Source: Moniliophthora roreri | Lineage: Eukaryota > Basidiomycota > Agaricomycetes > Agaricales > Marasmiaceae | Assembly: GCA_001466705.2 (NCBI GenBank) | Contig: LATX02000189.1 | Location: 1,364,001 to 1,428,000, forward strand | DNA length: 64,000 bases | Direction of reading: 5' to 3' | In this document: positions 1 to 11,390 of the stretch, piece by piece | How positions within the stretch are numbered: the first letter of the stretch is position 1 | Layout of the letters: each line of letters starts with the position of its first letter | Position numbers and translations under genes: made by a program | Notes under the pieces: model-generated | Told to the model about the DNA's origin: nothing | What the model saw: the letters and a program-made list of their open reading frames with translations, nothing else | Databases searched by the model: none

Positions 1-3000
1 ATTTGAAGAGTATAGTCAGTAGCATTATTCTAATAATATCATACAGACACCAAACCAAATCCTGTCATCAAATCACCACAGCATCAGTTGTTGACTGAAC
101 TGCCAGTGCCAACTGCCCTACACTGTGACCTTTGTTGACTGACCAGGTGTAGCTGTATGACCCATTGACACTGCCAGTAGGGAGATCTTTCTCTTTCTGA
201 GAACAATTGTTACACTTGGAAAGAAGATGCCATAAAGGAACAATTTCTTTTTTTAAATCTTAGTCTATAATTCCCAGGCCTTGTCATAGGAAGAGTGGTC
301 TACCAATGATTCAAGGGTTACAAGACCTGTGCAGGTGTGGAGCTCATCAGTATCACCATCAAGACAGAATGCATAGGACCCAGGACACGTTTTCATGTAA
401 TTGGCAATAGAGTCAATGACCAGCTCACCATTCTCATCATGAGTAGGGTGTGTGCCAGGAGATGGTACAGAACCACAGAGTCAATCACGTAGATGATTTC
501 AGAAAATGGAAGAGGTGTCAAAGTCAGAGATATAGACATATCCTTGCATGTATTTATTGGTGTGATGGAGGCACCATTCTCTAGGTATGGAATAGAATAG
601 GCACATATCTGATGGTTCTTCAATAAGCTCAGGTTTTAAGATCTCCAGCAAAGTGTCATTGTTGGTGGGGAGTGGAAGGATTTCTGTATAAGATATACAA
701 ATTTGTGGAAAGGTAGTTTTATAGGTTCATCTCCTATTGGAAAACCAAACAGTTTCATAGTATCTGAAGGGGCATTAGCTTTGCTCAACACCAGGTAGAT
801 GAAGATCATACTAATCTTTTGGTCCCCAGGTTCACTTGGGATCTGCCTTTTAAAATCATCAGACTTGGGTTGTGTGTATGGGATGTTTTTAGCTGTAGTG
901 CTCAGGGAATACAAAGACCAACCCAAAAGCTTCAACATCAAGTCTTGCTCCTTGGGTGTCCACTCAAAGGAATTGGAATCCCTGGTATCCAAATGCTCTA
1001 CTTGAAGCAGGATAGAGATACCAATCTCACCCTTGAACTCAGACATCAAGCTAATGTTAGGCCAATGACCATCTATGCTATTGCTAGGTTCAAAACACTT
1101 GATTACCCAATGACCATCATTCAAACTCAGCGTCTCCACAAGATAGGCCAAAGAAAAGAGCTGGATATAAGAGAAGATGTCTATGTACTGAGAGTAATTG
1201 AATAGATGAGTTCTGGCCTAAATGAGAACATGTAAGCTAATGGTCTGGACTGCTAGACAGAACTCACCTTGTACCAGATGATGAATTGAATCATCTTCTG
1301 CTGGCATTGAGCCATCTTCTGAGCACTTTAACATGCTTGTTCTCCAGCAGTATGCAGCTTCTCCTCAACCTGAAAGAACTGTAACCAGTCTGGACACAAG
1401 CTCTTCTTCAGAAAACAACTATTAGCCTTTGCAGCTGGCTTGAGTTGGAAAGATATTGGTAAGTTGGATGTGGCATTTGGCTGAGTGATAATGGATGGAG
1501 TGTTACTTGAGACCAATAGTGTAGGAGCTAGAGGTAATGGTATAGAGTTCAGTTGAGACAAAGCCTGCTATGAAGAACCTAGAAGAGTGGGAGCAGAGAG
1601 AGGCTTAGGTATAGGAGGTATGGTGATTTGAGAGTAAGAGTGAAGAGGTAGACAAACTACTAAGAGTGGGTTGTCTGACACTACAGGTGTTGAATGAGCC
1701 ACACATGGATCTCAAGGCTGATGATCTCTGCTAGTGTTGTCTGCCTTCTTTCTACAGCACTAAGCACAGAAGTGTCCAATGCATGAAGTGTTTCCACTAT
1801 GGGTGATGCTGTTCTGCTGAATACATGACCTTCTACATTGAAGTTTTACTCTCCTCTCAATTACAGAAGGTCAACCAAAAGGTGCAAGGCAGAGGGCAGC
1901 TTGAGCAATTTTGGCAGGAAGCATCATAAGAAGTTGGTCCAATGCATAGCACTCCATGATTGAGCAAGTGCCTCTGCCTCAGTGAAGATGAATGGAGATA
2001 TGGAGTGGTATTTAGTGTAGTGGCATTTCCTGCTGGTACATTGTAATGTAGGAGTAAGAATAGTCAAACACAGAATCACACATAGTTTGAATGATATGTC
2101 CCTTCAGATGTACTTTATCACCTGACTCAACTAATGCACAAAAACCACCCATCTTGCTTCCACAGGATGTGCATAGCACAAGTTGTTGGTAGAGAGAGTC
2201 TTTGATAGAAACAACTTGTGACATTGGAGAGCACAGACTGGTGATTATGCAAAAAAAAGATAACAAAATATTGTTTTATTTATATGAAACCTGTGGATGT
2301 GGCTAACTTATTGTGCTTGCAAGATGTATCTAAAGTGCCACAGAAGACATGTGAGTAAGCTTGCATGTACAGGTCACATTGTGCTAGAATAAAGGTAGAG
2401 TAAAGCATATCAGGTCAGTCAAAGTATATGAGGCTGGTCAAAGCTGAGTGCTTGCAGTGTGCAATTTGTGCTGGGTCTGAATCAATTGCAAACTGGCTGC
2501 AAACCACAAACCAGGATGCAAAACATTACAGAGAGTGTTACATGATGTCACAGGATTGTGATTTGTAGTTTGTGGTTTGCATATCTCAGATCATGAACTG
2601 AATTGACAGTAGTCAGAGCATTCTGAAAATGAGATACTTGCTGAAGCAGAAACTGAACTTGCTCCACTGTATCCCCTGCTACTGGTGGCTGCTTGGTACT
2701 GGTCTTGCTGAATTTCTTTTTCAAGAGACTGAATTGTTTCTTCCAACCCTTGTCTGCTAATCTCTTTATGCCTGGCTAAAATTCAAAGTATGAGCAATGT
2801 TACTTTTTAGCTACTGGATGTGACTCACAATCTCACTATATGCTAGAACATGACCACCTCAAACCATTACTGGTATTGCATGTTTTTCAAACAGCTGCAG
2901 CACCAAAAACTGGACTAGAAGAAGACCTAGACAAAGGCTTGCAACTTCTTTAGCATTGGATGTGTTTTGCCAATTTGCAGGATCTATCTCCAATAGAGAC

Positions 3001-3535
3001 AGGTGCTTATGCTGTGCATCTGTCATTGCAGCTTGAATACACTCTCTTAGAGGCTTATTGATTATTAGTGCAGATCCCACTGAAAAAGCCTATTACATAC
3101 TGCAAGTTTGGATGTGCCATTAGTCCACAAAAGCTCTTCAGGGGGATACACAATAGGTAGACATGCTAATGCAGTGATCTTATTCAAGCTACCCATGTCC
3201 ATAGGATTGATCATCTCACAAAACATGGTGGAGGATTCAGAATGAAGAGGCAGAAATTGTCACAAGAAAGAAAGGACACATTGGAGAAAAAAATACCTAT
3301 TTTGGATAACATGTCTGCTCTTGGCCTCCATCACACAAACCTTTCAAAAAAAAAACCCTTAGTGGATTAAACTATATAATGTGGAAAAGCATTTTTGTTT
3401 TCTTTTTTACCAATATTACTCACACCATACATGTTGCAGGAGCTCAGAGCAACACTCACCATGAGAGCTGCTGCTAGCCTTTGTGATTCTGAGTGAGTTG
3501 TCCTCCAGTTTTTTTTTCCAGCAAAAATAAAAATT
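1..3535. other. CpG-poor, repeat-like block with decayed coding traces
   Basis: By eye this stretch holds only about three CG dinucleotides, while the genes to its right are full of them. TG and CA are common, as expected when methylated CpG decays. It contains no intact gene. The only convincing coding traces are on the minus strand between about 240 and 1160 (listed separately). A cysteine-containing minus-strand frame at 2012-2266 (motif CTSCGSKMGGFC) may be another remnant, but I do not recognise it. From 2267 to 3535 I see only A/T-rich sequence and short homopolymers. The block stops at the tRNA gene. Interpretation as an old, methylated transposon-derived region is inference. Confidence 0.6.
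257..1160 (-). pseudogene. Decayed unrecognised gene, broken by frameshifts
   Basis: Reading the minus strand from about 1160 downward gives a protein-like frame (segments WTPKEQDLMLKLLGWSLYSL and PSEPGDQKISMIFIYLVLSK), ending near 636. The sense continues in another frame (NICAYS-like start, then LENGASITPINTCKDMS) and near 440 shifts again into HDENGELVIDSIANYMKTCP and CLDGDTDELHTCTGLVTLES, stopping at about 257. No introns with normal borders explain the frame changes, so this looks like a broken gene rather than exons. I do not recognise the family. The CpG-poor composition and frameshifts fit a silenced, decaying repeat gene. Confidence 0.45.
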
Positions 3536-3640
3536 GGTAACGGTGAGGTTCGAACTCACGCGGGTTATCCCCACTGGGATTCACGGTTATAAGCAACCGA
3601 TACTTAAATCCAGCGCCTTAGACCACTCGGCCACGTTACC
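3536..3640 (-). tRNA. tRNA-Leu (anticodon UAA) with a 23-nt intron
   Basis: The reverse complement folds as a type II tRNA. The seven-base acceptor arms GGTAACG and CGTTACC pair perfectly. The D arm has the box A form TGGCCGAGTGG, and the T arm GTGAG-TTCGAAC-CTCAC pairs perfectly. The long variable arm (GGGG..CCC) is typical of leucine. The anticodon TAA lies at 3604-3606. The intron (3580-3602) follows base 37, the normal position for nuclear tRNA introns. The anticodon stem has one A-C mismatch. The gene sits exactly at the edge of the CpG-poor block, with F-box gene MET30 beyond it. Confidence 0.95.
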
Positions 3641-3925
3641 TTCACCTCCGAAGTACTTAGGGTAATTAATCATGTATAGGCACGGTACTAAAGTCACTGT
3701 CATAATTACGTACTCTGAATACTGCTAAGATTAGCACTTAAAATTAGCACTCAAAACAATTGCTCTGAGATAAACCGCGGGCAAAAGCATCCAACAAGAG
3801 TCACGGAAAGCATAGGCACAATACAACCATGGTTACAGTAACAAAGACAAGTACAATGCATAGTCATGGTACAGAATTAGACTTGGATAAAGTAAACACG
3901 TTGACCAGGTACGGCATCCTCGGTC

Positions 3926-6114
3926 TCAACTAAAACTCCAAACTTTGATGGTGTGGTCATCACTCCCAGATATCACCTTATCTTCTCCCATCGCGACACA
4001 GCTTACAGCACCAGCATGGGCAATGAGAGTGGCAATACATTTCCCATCTTCACGGTTCCAAACCTAAGGGTGATGGGGTCAGTAACTGGAAGCGAACAGA
4101 TGGCGGAAATAACATACCTTGACAGTACGGTCATGACTTGCACTGACCAGCCGCATCTTATCGGCAGCGACACCCCATACGCCCTCAATATGACCAAAGA
4201 AAGTCTTGACTGCTTTTCCGGTTTCGATATCCCAAACCTTGATGGTATTGTCCAAGCTCCCTGAAATGAGGACGGGAGCCTTGGACCTGGGAGTTGTCAA
4301 CGTTTGTGACTGCTGACTACCCGGCGGTGAAGTATCAGGTGTAAAAGATGGCGGCATGTCGACGTCGATGATTTCGGAACCAGTATCGGAATCACGAGTA
4401 GGATCAGGAGTGTCGTCGCACTCACTGGCTAGGAGTAGTTTCATACTCTGCACCTGAGCAACATGACCAACGAAATGCCTTACACAACTCCGGAGGGTCA
4501 GGTCCCATAACTTGATTGAACCGTCATCCGAAGCAGAGAATAGCATCTTCCCGGGATCAATCTGGGGAGCACCACAACCCGGTATATCGAACACAGAAGT
4601 AGAGGAGGTTGATGAGGTCGAACCACTATTGGAATCCCAGAGCTGCACCGCGTTCACCCAATCTCGATGACCCCGTAAAGTGAAGGCACCACCCGTCCGC
4701 AGATTCCAGACCTTGATGGTAGAATCCACACTTCCACTTGCCAGAACATTTGAATCGAAATTGAGGCACACGACGCCCTCCGTATGACCCGTCAACGTCC
4801 TGACACAATGACCCCTTCTCCAGTCCCACACCTTCAACGTCGTATCCATACTTCCGGTAATAAGCTTGACATCGTCAAACTGTAACGCCCTGATGGGTTG
4901 CGTGTGCCCTTTCAGACAATGCAGCTCGACGCCAGTCTCCAAATTCCACACGCGAGCCGTGCAGTCATACGATCCTGTGATAAGGATCGGAAACGAAGGA
5001 TGCGATAGTGTCTCGCTGAACTGGAGACACATCACACCATCGGTGTGTCCCTTCAAAGTCCGCATCGTACATCGTCCTCGTCTCCAATTCCGCTCTATCT
5101 TCATCCGTTCGCTATACACGTCCTTCCACGGTCGCGTGCTCTCTACTCTCGGCGGGCTCTTGGTTGTGAGGATACTGCATGAGGACGTCGGGTCGCATTC
5201 AGGGGGTTTAGATGATTTCGCGCAGCTGGCCCGAGAGGGATCCGGAACGAGCTCGCGACGAGAAGCCATAGACGTAGACTCCGACTTCTGACGTTTCAAT
5301 GAAGGTGCCAAGCCATCAGACACGTCTTCCAGAGATCTTTTCATAGAAGAAAGATTAGGCGACGGGCACGGCGACATGGACTGGACGTGGTTATTCTGAT
5401 TGTGGTACGCCCTCTTCTTCTCGAGTATTGGTAGACCCCAACCACATTTCGGACATTTCTGGCCAATATGTTGTTCACAAATGCCTCGCCACAGAATATC
5501 ATCATCTGCTAGATTCTTCCATCGTTTAGACACTTGTGATGCTCGGCACAAGGAAGTGGCGTCGAGGTAACCAAGGACCTTCATGGAAACTTCTCGGGGA
5601 AACACAGAGAAAGGATCAATACGAATGAGGTGAGCCAATTGTTCGGTGAGGAGAGAAAGTTGGGAGAAGCAGCACATTGTGAGGAGACCCTGAAGTATGA
5701 GGGCTCGACGAGGATGGGATGAAGATGAAAAGATGGACCAGATGGTGCTGACAGATTCCCGTTCACCGACTGGTAATCTATCCAAAGACTGTAATAATTG
5801 AGTCCCCGTTGTCCAGCAGACAAGAACTATGCACGCACTTGTTGTAACTTTAGATTGGTACCCTCATCTGCCATCCTCTGATGGCGAACGCACAATTTCC
5901 TTCCCGTTAGCTGAGTAAATGATACAGGAGATATCGCTGGCTTTGGTATCGAATCGTCCTTGAATTCTTCTACAACGACTGGGACGGACATCTCCTCTTC
6001 CTCGGGATGATGGTGAACTGGTAGCGGCTTTGAACTTTCAGGCGCAAGCCGGGGTGCAGGTAGGGTATCACAGACGTATGAATTTGCGTTGGCGGACGGT
6101 GTTATGGAGGTCAT
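3926..6114 (-). CDS. MET30: F-box/WD40 protein, MET30/sconB type
   Basis: Substrate receptor of an SCF ubiquitin ligase that controls sulphur-assimilation regulators and the cell cycle in fungi. Three exons (5839-6114, 5788-4118, 4063-3926) give 694 aa; both introns have GT-AG borders and keep phase. The N-terminal part carries the family block LCVRHQRMADEGTNLKLQQ, then HPRRALILQGLLTMCCFSQL, an F-box (FPREVSMKVLGYLDATSLCR) and the cysteine motif CPKCGWGLPILEKKR, all diagnostic of Met30/sconB rather than Cdc4. About seven WD40 repeats follow (for example GSYDCTARVWNLETG, GSVDSTIKVWNLRTG), the last completed by the final exon ending IKVWSFS. An acidic spacer sits between repeats 5 and 6. The start at 6114 (MTSITPS) was chosen over an upstream in-frame ATG at 6174 because the extra residues are not family-like. 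Function is from the family. Confidence 0.93.
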
Positions 6115-6470
6115 GGCTGACAGAAGAAGAGAAGCAGAGTATGGTATATATGTGAGCACCCAAAATGATTTCAATATTTGCAGCTGTCAAACTCTCGCGC
6201 GTTCGATGGCGCAATTCGCACAAGTCATTACCACAACAGTCGCAAGTTTCCGCCATTCCCCGGATCCTGCTCCAGCATTGCCTCGAATTCACTTTGTCTT
6301 GTATCATTATTTCTCGAAAGCGGTTCAGTACATCATGTTTACATACTTCTCATCATTGAATTCGAGTTATATAGCGAGCTAAGAGGCAGAGGAGCAGACT
6401 GAGAATCAAAACCGCACAAACACAAATATATATAGTATGAATCCCGAACTACGCCAGCGAGAGTCAGCAC

Positions 6471-8160
6471 TCAGTCCAGCGTTATCTTCATCTCCTCCAG
6501 AGGTATGGGTACAAAGTTGTCCAGCACGATATTTCGTGAGCTCAGCTCAGCTTCGCAGTGGGGGGGAACAAGTCGTCTGATGAGATCTGGGCGCACTGAC
6601 AGCTCTATAGATAAAGTTTGAGAGTTGTGAGAACGAGAGTACCTTCCTGAACGAATAACAGCGCACCTTCACGAGTAAAATTGAACAACGGCGGGAAGTC
6701 CTTGCCATTTGGCATCCTTGCGCCCTCGGCCCGCAACTCGTCGAAGAGGGGATGGACCATGGCTTCGATGGCATTCAAACGAGCTCCAGGAGTGTACTCT
6801 AGTAACTTGGCTACCAAGTCTATAGCTTCGGGAGCTGTCCGAGGTCGGAAAACCTGTACACGATAGATCAAAATCCTAGCCACATTAATAGCCAGCCGAG
6901 TCTTACTTTTGAGAAGGGGTGAGGCTTGATTTGTGGGAACTTGTGCTCCATGTAGTTAGGGTTCATGGTCTTGATCTGCTCTCTGGACGGTGTTCCCAGA
7001 ACTTTGATAATCTCCACCAATTGATCGATGCCACTCTCCCCAGGGAATAATGGCTGACCCAACATCAGCTCTGCCATAACACATCCTGTTGACCAGATGT
7101 CTAGGGGGCAGTCAGCAACGCAAGATGACCCGAATAACCGAGGATACTCACCAATGTTAGTCGTGTAGTTGGTGGCGCCAAAGATGAGTTCCGGTGCGCG
7201 GTAGTACCTCGAACAGATGTAGCTGACATTCGGTTCTCCTGCGACAAGGATTTTCGCAGAGCCGAAATCACAGAGCTTGAGAACCCCTGTCGCGGGGTTC
7301 AAAAGCAGATTCTGAGGTTTGATGTCGCGATGGCATATGCCAACAGAGTGAATGTAGGCAAGAGATCGTAAGAGTTGGTACATGTAAAGCTTGATTTGAA
7401 GCATGGGCATGGGTTGCTTCAGTTTGGCGTAATGGCGACTAGCGCGGTAAACGGTCTCGGGAACGTATTCCAGCATAAGATTGAGATAGACTTCATCTTT
7501 CTGAATTTGGCAAGATGATCATTAGTTTGAATTAATTGGCAGAACAATTTAATAAGAGCGTATACCTTGTCCCCATTGGAGTAGAAAAACGCACGAAGAT
7601 CTACAACGTTCGGGTGAGAAACCAGTCTCATTATCTGCAGCTCACGGTTCTACAGAGGGGGAAAAAGAGTGAAAAAAAAAAAAAAGTGGTTAGATGACTG
7701 AAAACATGGTAGAAGGTAGGTGACGTACCTTGAACCGTTTGTCCTGCAAAACTTTCTTGATGGCGATGTCTTCACCTTCCTTGGGCGCATCCACTAGTTT
7801 AGCTTGAAACACGACCCCGAAAGATCCATTTCCGATGACTTTGCAGTTGCTGTATGAGATCTCCCGAGTGTCCCCAGACTTGCCGTCTGTCGCAATGACC
7901 TTGACGACCTTGTGGGGATCATCGATGGCTATTTGGGACATGAATCGATTAGGGCGATATGGGTGGATGAAAATGACAGAAAATCGATAGACGCCGAGTG
8001 ACAAGAACGGTGTCAGTTAAGGAATGTAGGATGACGGTTCGTGGAGCAAACGGGCAGAAAAAAGATGATCAGGTAAGCGCCTCTGAAGTTCCGGAATATG
8101 AACAGTAAGAGGGGACGTACGAGAAATCTTGACACCATTTATAGGACCGTGGTTGGACAT
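6471..8160 (-). CDS. GSK3: Glycogen synthase kinase-3 (GSK-3/shaggy)
   Basis: Serine/threonine kinase acting in stress, morphogenesis and nutrient signalling. Seven exons (8160-8121, 7928-7729, 7649-7566, 7500-7152, 7100-6907, 6853-6667, 6604-6471) encode 395 aa, the usual GSK-3 size. Visible motifs are the glycine loop GNGSFGVV (about residue 46), the ATP lysine in AIKK, the catalytic [14 protein letters not shown], and the activation loop [12 protein letters not shown] with the GSK-3 tyrosine. The C-terminal lobe ends [19 protein letters not shown]. The first exon is only 40 nt and is followed by a 192-nt intron, long for this region; it was chosen because it supplies the N-terminus [13 protein letters not shown] in phase with [11 protein letters not shown]. 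Confidence 0.94.
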
Positions 8161-9541
8161 TTGGATATGAAGACAAAAGTCAGACGAGAGGTGAAGGTAG
8201 TGGGAACGAACGGGATCAGGAGGCGAGAGCGGTTGAAAGTCGAAGGCCGAAGATGAAGTGAGTACGGAACTTGGGTCGTGAAAGGAGAAGACAAGGAGGG
8301 CGTCAGAAAAAGTTTGATCTGTTGAGGTAGGCGGTGAAGGGGATATTGGGTCAAAAGAGCACAGTAGCGGACTGCGAGAAAGCAGGAGCACAAGTCACAA
8401 GATCTCCTAACACGCACAAACTGTCTTCCATTCAGTCCGTTCACAGCTTACAACCCCCCCGCCGCGATCACAGCCCAAACTATTTCCTCGTTTTTTCTTT
8501 CTTTCTTACATTGTAACGTATTCTGCTTGCCCATTTATTACCTCACAACTACTCTCAATTTCACCTAGTTCGAATTTTCTCTGGCCGTGTCCCCACTCAC
8601 ATCCTTCCCATTGCCAATCTTGCCTTAGCATCAAATCAGATCAAGAAAGAACCCCATGATCATTCCTCGCAGCCGACGTGTGTAACCCGTATCGCCCCGC
8701 CCCTTCAGCGCATCGCCGCCCCCTCCTCTGCCGTTCTCTCAGATGTCTGCGAGCTTCGACCAGGTGGCCTATTTCCGACGTGTCACATACTTCCAAAAGT
8801 TCTTCTCGCATGCCAAGCATGATATCTGTATTCAGTCATGTCCACAAATAATAGAACCTTTGCCTTGGAAACTTATCACCTGTTCTGAGGCTAGTCGGCA
8901 TCACCATCAAACGTCGCGAATCTCAGCCATGTTATCTTTCTAGACAACGTTTCTCAAGCTCAGGAGGAATAGATGCCGCTGACATCCATTCCCCGAGCTG
9001 CGACTGGCGACGTGACCATGACATGAGGTCCAGTGTCGACACTGGACAGAACCCAGGTTGATGTATGATGCGTCTGTCACCGTCAGCTTTTGGCATTGGC
9101 CGCCAAATTAAATTTGCCAAAATGGAAAACCGATTTGCGGAGTTGTGTCACCTGTAACGAGACCTAACCAGCTTCGAGATCTAGGCCCGCAAGGCCCTTC
9201 GAGTTGCTTCGAGGGCTTCGGCCCCTCACGAACACATTCTTCAAAGTAGTCCCGGAGAGCTGCAAGGCAGGCACGGGGTGACACGGAGAACGAGAGAATG
9301 TCACAAGATGAGTTGATTGAAAATTAAGGGTACAATAAGCCAAGCGTAGGGAGCGTAGCTCGGGCTTCAAAGCTTCATCGACGGCACCTGTCGTACAGAA
9401 GCGTCAGTCCAAGCGTTGGGTGCCTCTACATTTCATTCCGTAGTCACCGGAGGTACTAGAGGCACTTCTCTCCTGTCCCTTGCTTCGACGAAGCGTCGCG
9501 AAGTCTCTAGCGAGTCACTGTTTACAAAGTCTACTTTCCTA
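8161..9541. other. Intergenic region between GSK-3 and tRNase Z
   Basis: About 1.4 kb with no supported gene. It should contain the promoter and 5' leader of the GSK-3 gene (C/T-rich stretch with C-runs around 8450-8510) and the 3' end of the tRNase Z transcript. Several short open frames exist on both strands, but none has family features or splices to a neighbour. Confidence 0.5.
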
Positions 9542-11271
9542 TCACCGTCTTCTCTTCCTCGAACTTCCGCCCCTACCTCTGTTGTCATCATCTACTCCAC
9601 CACGACTCGAATGGTGAATGCCTCTTCCTCTCTTGGAGCGATCCGCATTCGGCCTCTCATTGTGCTCTTCGGTATGCAAAACGTGTGTGTTTGTACTATA
9701 CTGTCGTCGCCCAGAATCATGTCTAGCTCGGTGGTAGTAACTGTTTCCTCGTGCTCCTCTAGCGTACGATCGGGATCCGATATGCTCATTATGCCTGCCA
9801 TGGCCGCCTCCATAGTAGGGATTTTGGTGTGTCATTGTTGGAAAGTCTTCAAAGTCTTGCCAGCCGGGTGGCGAATCCGAGACATCATCACGACGATCAC
9901 TAGGAAGTGGTACGCTAACGTGCATAAAGTCAAATGCAACGCGTACATTTCCCATGCCCCATGCCACACTGGCTTGACGTTCCATCTCTCTTAAGACGCT
10001 TGCTCGGATGCCTTTCGTATCTGTGGGACTTGGGTGCGGGAACCTGCAAGAGCGGGCAAATGGTAAGCGTTCTTAAAAAGAAGGGTGCAGAAAGGACAAC
10101 CTTCTCCACTACACTTACCTTGATCCAATATGATTCAACACCAACTGCTGTGCACCAACAGCTTTCGCAAACCCGCCGGCCTGTTCGGGAATAGAGTGTC
10201 CACGGGCAAAGGCCTTCTGTTTGACTGTTTCCAATGACCGTTTCGATTTTGGATCGATTTCCTGAGGGATGTGGGCCTCTGTTGCCTCATGAACGACCAA
10301 CGAGGGTGAAGGGTCGAGACAGAGCGGAATTATTGGGGACGCATCATACGTGTCGCCTAGGAAGACGAGCTTACGGGACAGAGGTGCACATTCGCGAAAA
10401 ACATAGCCCAAGCAGGGGTCTGGCGAAGCAAAATCAGTGAAGAAGTCCGCGGAGGCTGAATGAATACCTTTTCTCACCTCTATGCAAGATGGACCCCGCG
10501 TCGACAACGACGTCACAAAACGCGCCTTTTTCTTGAGTAATACCGCGCCAGAAGCCATCTTCTGGGGAACATAATATGTCACGACCTGGAACTTCATTAT
10601 AGTGCATAACTTCTGCGGGGTCGCAGAGCGTCGGTTCATCTTCAGGGGTTAAGAGCTCGTGAACGACGTAGTTGTCCGCGGTGCGGGTCAAGGTCATTTT
10701 GAGTACACTACGGACAAAAGTCCGGATGCCGGCTGGCCCATAGATCTCTATCGAAGGCTGCAATGGGGTGAGGATTAAGGCTTGGATGAAATAATACGGT
10801 TAGAACCCTACCGATTTGTTGGCTGATGAGGAACTTGACTGAGGGTCGGTAGAAGGTGCAAAAAGAACATTTCTGAGCATTGGTATGATGCCCATAACAT
10901 GATCGGCTGACAGGAGAAAGAATTAGCTGGGCCTATGCCGCGATTTGGTGTGGCGGACAATGTATTCACCATGCATATGAGTTATGAATATCTTTTTGAC
11001 CTGAGTAGGTCGTGGATTTTGCTGTCCATATGTCCAGGGCTGGTTCGCGAATTGACGGATGGTTCCCTCTGCACAATCGACCACTGATGAAGATTGAAGT
11101 TCAAGACATTGTCCGCTTCGACGAGAAAACAAGGTTCATACTCCATAGATTTCCGTTACCGAGCACATCAGCTATGAGGGAAGAGCAATTTCGAGAAGCT
11201 GAAGGACCACCACCGCTGGAAGTACCAAAAAAAATGACTGATAAAGCAGGGTTCATGGCGGCGCGAAGCAT
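9542..11271 (-). CDS. tRNase Z (short form, beta-lactamase fold) with RG-rich C-terminal tail
   Basis: Endonuclease that removes the 3' trailer from tRNA precursors. Six exons (11271-11142, 11083-10970, 10906-10812, 10757-10478, 10419-10119, 10043-9542) encode 473 aa. Seen in order: FFGTSSGGGPSASRNCSS, VDCAEGT, zinc motif THMHADH split by an intron, VVDAGSILHR, GDTYDASP, VHEATEAH, GHSIPEQAGGFAK and LNHIGSRF, all tRNase Z signatures. Only one set of metal motifs is present and the N-terminus begins at the active domain, so it is the short (ELAC1-like) form of usually about 330 aa. The last roughly 100 residues are instead low-complexity and basic with RG/GRG repeats, ending SSRKRRR. The start at 11271 is the first in-frame ATG after a stop; 11256 is an alternative. 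It is head-to-head with the next gene. Confidence 0.9.
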
Positions 11272-11390
11272 GGGAGTCCCGAGTCGATCACGAGACGTTG
11301 AATCCCAGACTGAACTGAACCTGGACTACCAGCACAACACCACTGCGAAACTGGCTTGAGCGAGGCTTAAGCCTATCCATTCTTTTCACC

